Source: Oscillospiraceae bacterium
GTDB taxonomy: Bacteria > Bacillota > Clostridia > Saccharofermentanales > Saccharofermentanaceae
DNA length: 64,000 bases
Assembly (NCBI GenBank): GCA_902764825.1
Contig: CACWXL010000003.1
Span: 124,001 to 188,000, forward strand
Direction: 5' to 3'
Positions 26,688 to 34,430 of the stretch are shown here, one piece after another. The notes under the pieces were generated by a model, which saw only the letters and a list, made by a program, of their open reading frames with translations, made no database searches and was not told where the DNA came from. The stretch's first letter is position 1; each line of letters opens with the position of its first letter. The position numbers and the translations under genes were made by a program.

Positions 26688-27251
26688 ATGGCAAAGGTTG
26701 CAGTATTTATCGCAGACGGCAGTGAAGAGGTTGAGGCTATTACGCCGGTTGACCTTTTAAGAAGAGCAAAAGCAGAAGTAGATATTGTATCCATAATGCC
26801 TTCGCTTGAGATCGAAGCTTCAAGAGGCTTAAAGATCAAGGCAGATAAGCTCATCGGCGATATCGATTTTGACGATTATGACTTCCTCATCCTTCCGGGC
26901 GGCGTAAAAGGCACAAATAACTTAAATGCTTGCGAGCTCCTTAAGGAAAATGTCGTAAAGTTCAATGAACAGGGCAAGGGAATCGGCGCTATCTGTGCCG
27001 CACCTATCGTATTTGCAGGCCAGGGTATCCTTAACGGCAAGGATGCAACGAGCAATCCCGGAGTATGGGATGAGCTCCGTAAGAACGGCGCCAATGTCAT
27101 TGAAGACTCCAAAGTCATAGTAAACGGCAACGTCATAACGAGCCAGGCGATGGGTACTTCAGTTGATTTCGGCCTTGCGGTCGTAGCCTATCTCTTCGGT
27201 GAGGAAGCCAGGGAAGAATTAAGGAAAAACATAAGATTTGGTGCACTGTAA
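26688..27251 (+). CDS. DJ-1/PfpI family protein
   Basis: The 187-residue protein has the DJ-1/PfpI fold: an early acidic patch DGSEEVEA with the conserved Glu, the LPGG strand-turn at 69-72 and the nucleophile elbow AICAAP with C103. Family members include deglycases, chaperones and proteases; the activity here cannot be assigned. GGAGG precedes ATG 26688, 11 bases after mntP, so it probably shares the Mn-regulated transcript. Its stop codon lies inside the 15-bp palindrome at 27247. Confidence 0.88.
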   Translation: MAKVAVFIADGSEEVEAITPVDLLRRAKAEVDIVSIMPSLEIEASRGLKIKADKLIGDIDFDDYDFLILPGGVKGTNNLNACELLKENVVKFNEQGKGIGAICAAPIVFAGQGILNGKDATSNPGVWDELRKNGANVIEDSKVIVNGNVITSQAMGTSVDFGLAVVAYLFGEEAREELRKNIRFGAL

Positions 27252-27261
27252 CATTGTTACA
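27247..27261. repeat. 15-bp palindrome, second copy of the 13353 motif
   Basis: TGTAACA-T-TGTTACA is identical to the core of 13353-13369. It spans the stop codon of the DJ-1/PfpI gene and lies about 13 bases upstream of the -35 of the tRNA-Ser promoter. Confidence 0.5.
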
Positions 27262-27273
27262 CTGCGCTTTTAG

Positions 27274-27302
27274 TTGAATATTCAGAGCGAATCATTTACA
27301 AT
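27274..27302 (+). promoter_or_regulatory. Promoter of tRNA-Ser
   Basis: TTGAAT 27274-27279, 17-base spacer, TACAAT 27297-27302. The tRNA begins 12 bases after the -10, as expected for a stable RNA gene. Confidence 0.7.
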
Positions 27303-27313
27303 AAGGCGCGTTT

Positions 27314-27404
27314 GGAGACGTATCGAAGTGGTCATAACGGGGCGCACTCGAAATGCGTTTGTCGGGCAACCGGCACGAGAGTTCGAATCTCTCCGTCTCC
27401 GCCA
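27314..27404 (+). tRNA. tRNA-Ser (anticodon CGA)
   Basis: A class II tRNA of 91 bases with acceptor arms GGAGACG / CGTCTCC, a long variable arm and the T-loop GTTCGAATC. The anticodon loop CTCGAAA gives anticodon CGA (reads UCG). The 3' CCA is encoded (27402-27404). Confidence 0.95.
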
Positions 27405-27414
27405 GAAACACATA

Positions 27415-27449
27415 AACCCGTAAACGGTATTGTTTACGGGTTATTTTTT
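27415..27449 (+). terminator. Rho-independent terminator after tRNA-Ser
   Basis: An 11-bp perfect stem (AACCCGTAAAC 27415-27425 with GTTTACGGGTT 27432-27442), loop of six, then ATTTTTT. The minus-strand side lacks a clear T-run, so it chiefly serves the tRNA. Confidence 0.9.
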
Positions 27450-27471
27450 GTGAATTAAAGCAATTTGAATA

Positions 27472-28122
27472 TCAGAATTCCTTTTTCATCATGATCCTGA
27501 CACTGCAAAGATAGGAGATAAAGGCAACCAGCAGACCAAAGGCGGTGATAGCGACAACAACTGCAACGGGAGGGAAACTGTTCAGAGCCGGCTCTATCTT
27601 TGCCGGGAGGTCTGATTCGTCGAGCAGTTTTTTACCCATGAAGATCAGGCCTGCGATGAAACCGAATATGATATACGTAGCGATCCTGCTTCTTTCTGCA
27701 CCGAGCTTCAATTGAAGAGGGATCATAACTGCAGGCAAAATAAAAAGAACCGGTATGAGCACTAAACTTATGGGAATGTCTTCCAATAAGGCTGAAGCAT
27801 TCTGGCGGATTATGTATGCAGCGCAGGTAAGTATTGCTCCGACAAGCCATGCAACCAAAGCTGAAAGAAGGCAAAACAGGTATTTCTCTCTTACATATGT
27901 TTTGCGGGTAAGCGGCATTGTCATCATAAAATCATATCCGTTATCCATTTCATCATAGATTATTGTTCCGACAGCCAGCATCAGCGCGATCATTGTGACA
28001 TATCCTATTATGAAAGGCCCCTCCATACTCGTTCCCATGATCAAGGCAATGACCAATATGATCAAAAGGGCAAATTTACGTGTAAGCGCAATCCTTAGAT
28101 CCTTTACTAAAAGACCAAGCAT
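27472..28122 (-). CDS. ABC-2 type transporter permease
   Basis: The 216-residue polytopic membrane protein has about six hydrophobic segments, beginning FALLIILVIALIMGTSM. It has the ABC2_membrane_2-like motif GTIIYDEMDNGYDFMMTMPLTRKTYVREKYLF, common in bacitracin or antimicrobial-peptide response exporters (YtrC/D, BcrB-like). It is the last gene of a three-gene minus-strand operon with a YtrA-type regulator and an ATPase, and lies one base after the ATPase. The substrate is unknown. Confidence 0.85.
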   Translation of the reverse strand: MLGLLVKDLRIALTRKFALLIILVIALIMGTSMEGPFIIGYVTMIALMLAVGTIIYDEMDNGYDFMMTMPLTRKTYVREKYLFCLLSALVAWLVGAILTCAAYIIRQNASALLEDIPISLVLIPVLFILPAVMIPLQLKLGAERSRIATYIIFGFIAGLIFMGKKLLDESDLPAKIEPALNSFPPVAVVVAITAFGLLVAFISYLCSVRIMMKKEF

Positions 28123-28123
28123 G

Positions 28124-28972
28124 TTATTTTCCTCCAGTCATCATTAAAATCAGATCGTCTATCTTGCCGTTCTCGATGACGATATCCGGATAGTTATCAA
28201 CATAGAACTGCTTCTCATTCGTGAAGCACACATACCCGAAGTTTTCTTTTTTGGTGCTGAGAATATAGCTTTTATCAAGCTTCTCATAATCATCTTCGTT
28301 TACCTTCAGGATGGCATAATCGCTCAAGACGGTATCGGTGTCTTCATGAAGGACGATCTTGCCTTCATGTATAAGATAGATGTCATCGCACAGGCTCTCG
28401 ATGTCTGAAGAGATGTGTGAGGTAAGAAGAATAGAGCAATCCTCATTATCAGAAAGATACTGACGGAGCATATCGAGGATCTCGTTGCGTGCTTCTACAT
28501 CAAGACCGGCTGTGGGTTCATCCATGATCAGCAGTTTTGACTTGTGGCTGAGGGCGACCAGTACGCGGAGTTTTGCGTGCATGCCCGTAGAATAATCCTT
28601 TAGTTTTTTATCAATGGCGAGCCCTTGCGCAGCACAATTCTTTCTGAAAAAATCCTCATCAAACGTCGGATACATTTTCCTTAATATGCATATAACGTCC
28701 TTTAGATCAAAAAAACGGTTAAATCCTGAATCTGACAACGCAACACCTATCCCGGCTTTATCTGCACTGCTTAAGCCGGATGTCTCTTTGCCATTTGTGG
28801 TTACATGTCCTTCGTCAGGCCTTATAAGACCAAGTATTGCTTTGATTATCGTGGTCTTACCGGCTCCGTTCTTTCCGATAATGCCTGTAACAGTACCATT
28901 AGGTATTTCCATAGAGACATTAAGGCGGAAGCCGCCGTAATTCTTTACAAGGTTATCAATTATGACCATCAT
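28124..28972 (-). CDS. ABC transporter ATP-binding protein
   Basis: The 282-residue ATPase has Walker A GKNGAGKTT, the Q-loop region, signature YSTGMHAKLRV (a variant of LSGGM typical of this subfamily) and Walker B LLIMDEPTAGLD. The switch His is in LTSHISSDIE. The C-terminal extension of about 70 residues is as in YtrB/BcrA-type ATPases. Its ATG overlaps the regulator stop (TAATG), so it is coupled to it. It powers the permease encoded next. Confidence 0.9.
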   Translation of the reverse strand: MMVIIDNLVKNYGGFRLNVSMEIPNGTVTGIIGKNGAGKTTIIKAILGLIRPDEGHVTTNGKETSGLSSADKAGIGVALSDSGFNRFFDLKDVICILRKMYPTFDEDFFRKNCAAQGLAIDKKLKDYSTGMHAKLRVLVALSHKSKLLIMDEPTAGLDVEARNEILDMLRQYLSDNEDCSILLTSHISSDIESLCDDIYLIHEGKIVLHEDTDTVLSDYAILKVNEDDYEKLDKSYILSTKKENFGYVCFTNEKQFYVDNYPDIVIENGKIDDLILMMTGGK

Positions 28973-29343
28973 TATTCCTCCAATAAGATCCTCACGATCT
29001 CCATGATCTCGTCTTTGGTCAAACCTATCGAGCCGGCCTTCTGAACGGCAGCTGCGAAGTCATCTTCGACAGTCTTTTTCCTGGCCTCCAGGGCAAGCTG
29101 CTTGTCAGTCGCAGCAACGTAAGTGCCTTTCCCGTGTACAGTAACGACAAAGCCTTCTTCTTCTAACTTGTCATAAGCTTTTTTTACTGTAAGAGCGCTT
29201 ATCCGCAGTTCAGAAGACAGTGATCTTACAGACGGAAGGATCTCGTTCTCTGCAAGACTGCCGCTTATGATCTCGTTTTTGATCTGATCCATAAGCTGCT
29301 CGTAAATAGGTACTATTGAGGAGTTGTTTAAAATAATGCGCAT
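28972..29343 (-). CDS. GntR-family regulator, YtrA subfamily
   Basis: The 123-residue protein is the usual YtrA length: winged HTH (PIYEQLMDQIKNEIISG, then LPSVRSLSSELRISALTVKKAYDKLEEEGFVVTVHGKGTYV pattern) and a short C-terminal dimerisation part. YtrA-type proteins repress their own ABC transporter operons and respond to cell-wall antibiotics. ATG 29343 follows GGAGG on the minus strand. The promoter just upstream carries repeated operator-like sequence. Confidence 0.9.
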   Translation of the reverse strand: MRIILNNSSIVPIYEQLMDQIKNEIISGSLAENEILPSVRSLSSELRISALTVKKAYDKLEEEGFVVTVHGKGTYVAATDKQLALEARKKTVEDDFAAAVQKAGSIGLTKDEIMEIVRILLEE

Positions 29344-29360
29344 ATTGTCAACCTCCGCAA

Positions 29361-29400
29361 ACAGTGTATAACAGTGTATAACTGTTGTCAACTGTTATAT
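29361..29400 (-). promoter_or_regulatory. Promoter and repeat-type operator of the GntR-ABC operon
   Basis: On the minus strand TTGACA (plus 29386-29391), a 17-base spacer and TACACT (plus 29363-29368) form a good promoter. A tandem ten-base repeat ACAGTGTATA (29361-29370, 29371-29380) followed by ACTGTTG..ACTGTTAT gives inverted AACAGT/ACTGTT arms. It covers the spacer and -10, consistent with autorepression by the GntR protein. Confidence 0.6.
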
Positions 29401-29515
29401 GCTGTTTGCAGATGGCGAAAATCAGACTTTCAAAAAAGTTTTCGACTTATTAGAATAAACATGACAAACAGTTGTCGTGTTTACTCTGTTAGTATCGGAT
29501 CGGAGCGGAAAACAT

Positions 29516-30460
29516 ATGAAGATAGACAGGCTTATCGGAATATTGTCAGTATTACTGCAGGAAGAAAAGGTAACGGCGCCGGAACTTGCTGAGAGATTTG
29601 AAGTATCAAGGAGGACTATCAACCGTGACATAGATGAGCTGTTATTTGCAGGCATCCCGATAAGAACTTCTCAGGGTGTGGGCGGCGGAATAAGCATTGC
29701 GGAAGGCTATAAAGTCGACAGGACTATTCTTACTTCGAAAGATATGCAAATGATACTTGCAGGCCTTAGAAGTCTCGACAGCGTAAGCGGAAGCAGTTAT
29801 TACGGTCAGCTGATGGAAAAGATTCAGGCAGGATCATCTGAACTCATAACAGGAAGAGATTCGATCCTGATCGACCTTTCATCCTGGTATAAGGATACTC
29901 TTGCTCCGAAGATCTCGACTATTCAGGACGCGATCGAAAACAGGCACCTGCTCGAGTTTTACTATTACGCTCCGTCAGGGGAGAGCAAACGCACGATAGA
30001 ACCTTATTACATAGTTTTCAAATGGACGAGCTGGTATGTATACGGGTGGTGCAGAAAACGCAAGGATTACAGGCTGTTTAAACTTAACCGAATGGATAAG
30101 GTCAAGGAGACAGATAAAGATTTTCCCTGCAGGAATGCACCGGTACCGGATCTCAGTTCTGAATTGAAATTTCCGCGGAACATAATCCTTAAGGCACTAT
30201 TTGCTCCGGATATGAAGTGGAGACTTGTCGAGGAATTCGGCCCCGGCTGCTATGAAGAACAGGATGACGGCAGGCTTCTTCTGATAAGAGACTACGCCGA
30301 TATGGATAATCTTACGATGTGGATGCTCACCTTCGGCGATAAGGCGGAAGTTCTTGAGCCGGAAGAACTCCGCAACAATTTAAAAACAATGGCAGGATCA
30401 ATGATAAAGATGTATGGAGGATACGAAAATGGCAGAGATCGAAAGATACGACATAAGTGA
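29516..30460 (+). CDS. WYL-domain transcriptional regulator with N-terminal HTH
   Basis: The 314-residue protein has an HTH_11 domain (IGILSVLLQEEKVTAPELAERFEVSRRTINRDIDELLFAGIPI pattern, about 6-60). It also has a WYL domain near 130-210 (LLEFYYYAPSGESKRTIEPYYIVFKWTSWYVYGWC pattern) and the WCX-like C-terminal extension. WYL proteins bind ligands such as nucleic acids or nucleotides and regulate metabolism, stress or defence genes. ATG 29516 was chosen for the match to family N-termini; the GGAGCGG before it is a fair ribosome site. It overlaps the next gene by 32 bases. Confidence 0.88.
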   Translation: MKIDRLIGILSVLLQEEKVTAPELAERFEVSRRTINRDIDELLFAGIPIRTSQGVGGGISIAEGYKVDRTILTSKDMQMILAGLRSLDSVSGSSYYGQLMEKIQAGSSELITGRDSILIDLSSWYKDTLAPKISTIQDAIENRHLLEFYYYAPSGESKRTIEPYYIVFKWTSWYVYGWCRKRKDYRLFKLNRMDKVKETDKDFPCRNAPVPDLSSELKFPRNIILKALFAPDMKWRLVEEFGPGCYEEQDDGRLLLIRDYADMDNLTMWMLTFGDKAEVLEPEELRNNLKTMAGSMIKMYGGYENGRDRKIRHK

Positions 30461-30797
30461 AGAATGGGCACATTCAGGCATCATTAAGGCAGGTGACTTT
30501 TGTTTTTTAAGTTACTGTGTAGGTAATATCGGCGGAACCATCGAAGAACAGATCAACGGCGCTTTCGACCATATGGAGGAAAGGCTTGCGATGGTAGGTC
30601 TTACACTTGAATCGGTAGTACAGATGGATTGCCTGTTCAGGGATGTATGGAACATTCCTGTTATGGAGAAGATCATCAAGGAAAGATTCAACGGAAAGTA
30701 TCCTGTGAGAAAATCCATCCAGACTGAGTTCGCGCATGTGGGCGGTAAGGACGGCCTTATGTTCCAGGCAGATGCAGTCGCATACTGCGGTAAATAA
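30429..30797 (+). CDS. RidA-family (YjgF/UK114) protein
   Basis: The 122-residue protein of the RidA fold is related to reactive enamine/imine deaminases. Typical features are GGTIEEQINGAFDHMEERLAMVGLTLESVVQMDCLFRD pattern and the C-terminal Ala/Tyr end. The canonical substrate-binding Arg region of RidA reads KYPVRKSIQTEF here, so it may belong to a Rid subgroup without deaminase activity. GGAGG at 30417-30421 precedes ATG 30429 inside the end of the WYL gene. Confidence 0.82.
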   Translation: MAEIERYDISEEWAHSGIIKAGDFCFLSYCVGNIGGTIEEQINGAFDHMEERLAMVGLTLESVVQMDCLFRDVWNIPVMEKIIKERFNGKYPVRKSIQTEFAHVGGKDGLMFQADAVAYCGK

Positions 30798-30817
30798 GCT
30801 CCGGAGGCAGCAGAAAA

Positions 30818-31183
30818 ATGAAATACGAGTGGATCGATGAGTATCTTTTGGGAAAGCCCGGCGTAACGAGGGATCTCCAGCCGGAATGGAACTGGATACG
30901 ATACCAGATCGGTGGAAAGATGTTCGCCGCAATATGCAGGGATGACGATAACAAACCTGTATATATCACGCTGAAGCTCGAACCTCTTGAAGGCGAATTC
31001 TGGCGCAAACAGTATGAGGACATAATACCCGGTTACTATATGAACAAGACACACTGGAACTCGGTAAAAGCTGATGGCATAGTTCCTGATGAAGTCTTGA
31101 AGGACCTTCTGAATAAGGCTTATGGAATAGTGCTGGGGAGCTTCAGCCAGAAAAAGCAAAAGGAGATAATGGGGGCTGAGTGA
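30818..31183 (+). CDS. MmcQ/YjbR-family protein
   Basis: The 121-residue protein is of the MmcQ/YjbR (CyaY-like fold) family: GVTRDLQPEWNWIRYQIGGKMFAAI near the start and PGYYMNKTHWNSV followed by DEVLKDLLNKAYGIV near the end. The function of the family is poorly known; DNA binding has been proposed. It is the last gene of the WYL-RidA-YjbR operon, with GGAGG before the start. Confidence 0.8.
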   Translation: MKYEWIDEYLLGKPGVTRDLQPEWNWIRYQIGGKMFAAICRDDDNKPVYITLKLEPLEGEFWRKQYEDIIPGYYMNKTHWNSVKADGIVPDEVLKDLLNKAYGIVLGSFSQKKQKEIMGAE

Positions 31184-31236
31184 TCTTATAAACTGCTGCG
31201 GATCTGACTGCAGCGTATGCTACGGTTACGGCTTTA

Positions 31237-31245
31237 TGATAAAAT
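31237..31245 (+). promoter_or_regulatory. Candidate extended -10 before the MBOAT gene
   Basis: TGATAAAAT at 31237-31245 matches an extended -10 (TGnTATAAT). It lies in the 134-base gap that separates the YjbR gene from the glycan locus. Confidence 0.35.
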
Positions 31246-31317
31246 GACATAAATTATTTTGACAGCAGGGTTTGTTATGGCGTTTCCGGAATTGGTTTGT
31301 GAGGACATAATACTCAT

Positions 31318-32802
31318 ATGATGTTCAATTCTTTCTCGTTTATTTGCTTTTTTATAGCGATCCTTATGCCATATTTTCTGATCAAGCCCAAGATGCGCAG
31401 AGTGTGGCTGCTTGTTGTCAGTATTCTTTTCTACAGCTTCTGGAATCCGTTATATGTATTCCTGCTCCTGTATTGTATCTTGGTCACCTATGTGGCAGGC
31501 AGACTGATCGGACGGTTTCAGGATGTTTCCTCAAAGAAGAAATTGTTCCTATCACTTGGAATAGTTCTGGATCTCTTCGTGCTGATCTTCTTCAAATATC
31601 AGAACATGATGATAGAATTGCTGGATTCTGTGCTGGGGCATTTTGATTTCAGCATTAATTACCGGTTTGAACTTATGCTCCCGATCGGAATATCCTTTTA
31701 CACCTTCCAGACAATAGGATATCTGATCGATGTTTACAGGGGGAAGGTCAAAGCTTCCAAGAATATAATCGAATACTCGCTCTTTGTCTCATTTTTCCCG
31801 CAGTTAGTAGCCGGCCCTATTGAACGGTCTGAGAATCTTATCAGGCAGATAAAAGACATTGACAAGATAGAGATACGCAATACCGCGAGGATCAGACAGG
31901 GCCTTTATACAATGCTTTGGGGATTCTTCATGAAGGTAGTCATAGCCGACAGAGCCGCGCTTATTGCGGATGCCGTTTTTAAAGATTATAAGATCCTGGG
32001 AAGCGTTGAGCTCCTGATCGGAATAATCTGCTTCTCCTTGCAGATATATTGTGACTTTGGCGGCTATTCTGCCATAGCGACCGGCGCAGCGAAGATAATG
32101 GGAATAGATCTGATGGAGAATTTCAACACGCCGTATTTTGCCGGCAGCATAAAAGAGTTCTGGAGCAGATGGCATATTTCACTTACCACCTGGTTTAGGG
32201 ACTATCTTTATATTCCGTTGGGCGGTAATCGAAAAGGCAAGCTTATCAAATACCGCAACCTCTTGATCATTTTCCTGGTCAGCGGCCTCTGGCATGGTGC
32301 AGAATGGAGTTTTGTCGTATGGGGCGGCCTGCATGGACTCTACATGATCATTGGAGACGTAACTTCTTCTGTCAGAGAGCGCCTGACAAAAAGGCTTAAG
32401 ATCAACACTTCATGCTTCAGCTGGAAATTGCTTCAGGCTCTTATCGTGTTTATGCTGACGTCATTTGCCTGGATATTCTTCCGCGCCGGAAACATTAAGG
32501 AGGCCGTGGAATACATCAGCAGGCTGTTTACGGTTTCCGATCCCTGGATATTGTTTGACGGCGGTATCTACAGCTTCGGAATACCGGTGATCGAATACAA
32601 TCTGCTTGCGGGATCTGTTTTGGTTTTGACGATTGTTGATCTGCTTTACCGTAAGACAGGGAAAAAGCTCGATGCTTTGCTTCAGGATCAGAATATGTGG
32701 TTCCGGTGGGCTGTAGTTCTTTTCCTTCTTTGCAGCTGCATATTTTTCAATTGCTCTGCCAATGAAGTCGGCGTACACCAATTCATTTATTTCCAGTTTT
32801 AA
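31318..32802 (+). CDS. MBOAT-family membrane O-acyltransferase (AlgI/DltB-like)
   Basis: This 494-residue polytopic protein has about ten or more membrane segments. MBOAT landmarks are LPIGISFYTFQTIGYLIDVYRG, FFPQLVAGPIERSENL, FWSRWHISLTTWFRDYLYIPLGGNRKG and the catalytic His in SGLWHGAEWSF. Such proteins move acyl groups across the membrane onto extracellular polysaccharides. The next gene encodes an SGNH-like partner, as in alginate acetylation systems, and both open a surface-glycan locus, so a role in glycan O-acetylation is likely. Confidence 0.88.
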   Translation: MMFNSFSFICFFIAILMPYFLIKPKMRRVWLLVVSILFYSFWNPLYVFLLLYCILVTYVAGRLIGRFQDVSSKKKLFLSLGIVLDLFVLIFFKYQNMMIELLDSVLGHFDFSINYRFELMLPIGISFYTFQTIGYLIDVYRGKVKASKNIIEYSLFVSFFPQLVAGPIERSENLIRQIKDIDKIEIRNTARIRQGLYTMLWGFFMKVVIADRAALIADAVFKDYKILGSVELLIGIICFSLQIYCDFGGYSAIATGAAKIMGIDLMENFNTPYFAGSIKEFWSRWHISLTTWFRDYLYIPLGGNRKGKLIKYRNLLIIFLVSGLWHGAEWSFVVWGGLHGLYMIIGDVTSSVRERLTKRLKINTSCFSWKLLQALIVFMLTSFAWIFFRAGNIKEAVEYISRLFTVSDPWILFDGGIYSFGIPVIEYNLLAGSVLVLTIVDLLYRKTGKKLDALLQDQNMWFRWAVVLFLLCSCIFFNCSANEVGVHQFIYFQF

Positions 32803-32817
32803 GCGGGCGGTGGCATC

Positions 32818-34239
32818 ATGAGGGAACGTAAAACATATGTTAAAGTGATAAGCTTCATCCTTATCCTGACATTTATTCTTATTTCCGCCGATCACATCCT
32901 TAAGGTTAAATACGTGGATGGCATTTACAGCATGCAGCGCTTTTATGAGCTTGAAGATAACTCGGTAGATGTGCTGTTTTTAGGAAGCAGCCATGCTTTT
33001 GAGACATATAATACGTCTGTTTTGTGGGACGAATACGGTATAGCATCTTTTGTCCTGGGCGGTTCTGTCCAGCCTGTCTGGAATACATATTTCTTCATGA
33101 AGGAGGCTTTAAAGACCCAGACTCCTGACCTGATCGTTCTGGATGCTTATTGCTGTACTTTTCCTGTTCAGTATGGGTTAAACGATTATTCAAGACAGAT
33201 AAAGAATTGCTACGGGATGAAGCCTTCGCTGAACAAATTGAAAGCCATGTGTGTCACAACCACACACAGCAATGCGACCTTCTCTAATAATCTGAAATTC
33301 TTTTTCCCGATCAGCAATTATTCATCCAGATATAATGAACTGGCTATGGAGGATTTTGTTGATATTAAGCAGATCCGGAAGTATGAGAACTGGATGGGTT
33401 TTGCCACCAATTATGAAAGCGAGGAAAAGGATACTCCCTGCCTCCCCCATGAAGGTCCTGAAGCTCCCATGCCGGAAGAAGTAGAGGAGTATTACAGAAA
33501 GATACTTAAGCTTGCAGAAGAAAAGCAGATCCCGATACTTGTCGTCGTATCACCTTACCCTGATATAACTGAAGAGGACGCTGCTATCTTCCGGTATGCA
33601 GAAAGAATTACCGGGGAGTACAATGGCGCGGCCTTCTGGAATCCTGCGCTGGATCCTTCCTCGATCGGACTGGATTACAGTATTCATGCCGCTCCCGGCC
33701 TGCATCTGAATGAGAAAGGAAATAAGATATACACCGAATGTTTCGGGAGTTTTATCAAAACGAACTATTCTATCCATGACCGCCGGGGTGACCCGGGTTA
33801 TCAGAGCTGGGAAGATTGCTCGACTTACTTAAAGAGACTGGATTCTATCGATCGCATGAGAAAACAGCATGATTTCGAAAGCATTTGTGATCAGATCAAA
33901 GACGAACGGTTCTGTGCTTTTATCCTGGTCGGGAAAAACTGCACCAATGCCTCTGAACTCATGCGGCCGCTCGGGGAGACTGAATACGAGCCGTTCAGCG
34001 TTTATTGCTTTAATGACGGGAAAAATAAAGCATGGTATCTGAATACCGATGTTATTACTTATCAGCAGATCTATCTGCTCTTCCACGATGACCTGACATA
34101 TTCAGACAGGAGCCGTCTTTCAGAAGAATACGCTGCCGAAGCCAAATCTATCAAAGTCGTCATTTATGACACGATTACCGATGATGTTTGCGATGTGTTT
34201 ACGATCGACGGCTCAAATCCCGGTTTTGCAGACCGGTAA
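32818..34239 (+). CDS. SGNH-hydrolase-like membrane-anchored protein (AlgJ/AlgX/DltD-like)
   Basis: The 473-residue protein has one N-terminal signal anchor (FILILTFILISADHIL, about 11-26). An extracytoplasmic SGNH-like domain follows: block I LFLGSSHAFETYN with the nucleophile Ser, and the C-terminal block PGLHLNEKGNKIYTE holding the catalytic His. The domain ends near residue 320; the last 150 residues are not recognised. It lies 15 bases after the MBOAT gene, so it probably receives acyl groups from it and transfers them to glycan. Confidence 0.75.
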   Translation: MRERKTYVKVISFILILTFILISADHILKVKYVDGIYSMQRFYELEDNSVDVLFLGSSHAFETYNTSVLWDEYGIASFVLGGSVQPVWNTYFFMKEALKTQTPDLIVLDAYCCTFPVQYGLNDYSRQIKNCYGMKPSLNKLKAMCVTTTHSNATFSNNLKFFFPISNYSSRYNELAMEDFVDIKQIRKYENWMGFATNYESEEKDTPCLPHEGPEAPMPEEVEEYYRKILKLAEEKQIPILVVVSPYPDITEEDAAIFRYAERITGEYNGAAFWNPALDPSSIGLDYSIHAAPGLHLNEKGNKIYTECFGSFIKTNYSIHDRRGDPGYQSWEDCSTYLKRLDSIDRMRKQHDFESICDQIKDERFCAFILVGKNCTNASELMRPLGETEYEPFSVYCFNDGKNKAWYLNTDVITYQQIYLLFHDDLTYSDRSRLSEEYAAEAKSIKVVIYDTITDDVCDVFTIDGSNPGFADR

Positions 34240-34340
34240 TATCAGTTAAGGAGCCTGTGCCTCAGGAGCATATGGCATAAGGCTTTTATGACCCTCAAGA
34301 AGGTTTTTATTAAAATATAATAATTATTTAATATTTAGGG

Positions 34341-34346
34341 TATAAT
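34341..34346 (+). promoter_or_regulatory. Consensus -10 (TATAAT) before the large membrane protein gene
   Basis: TATAAT at 34341-34346, in an AT-rich stretch 85 bases before ATG 34431. No good -35 or TG extension was seen. Confidence 0.3.
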
Positions 34347-34430
34347 AGTGTCAAAACTGTCAAACTGTTCTGCGTAGTCATCAAACCGGGCTACCGGTCA
34401 GAGTGGCGGGTGAAGGAAGGACACTTGCAG

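Noticed and set aside
31194..31214. GCTGC..GCAGC inverted repeat as terminator
   Set aside because: Only five base pairs with a long loop and no T-tract.
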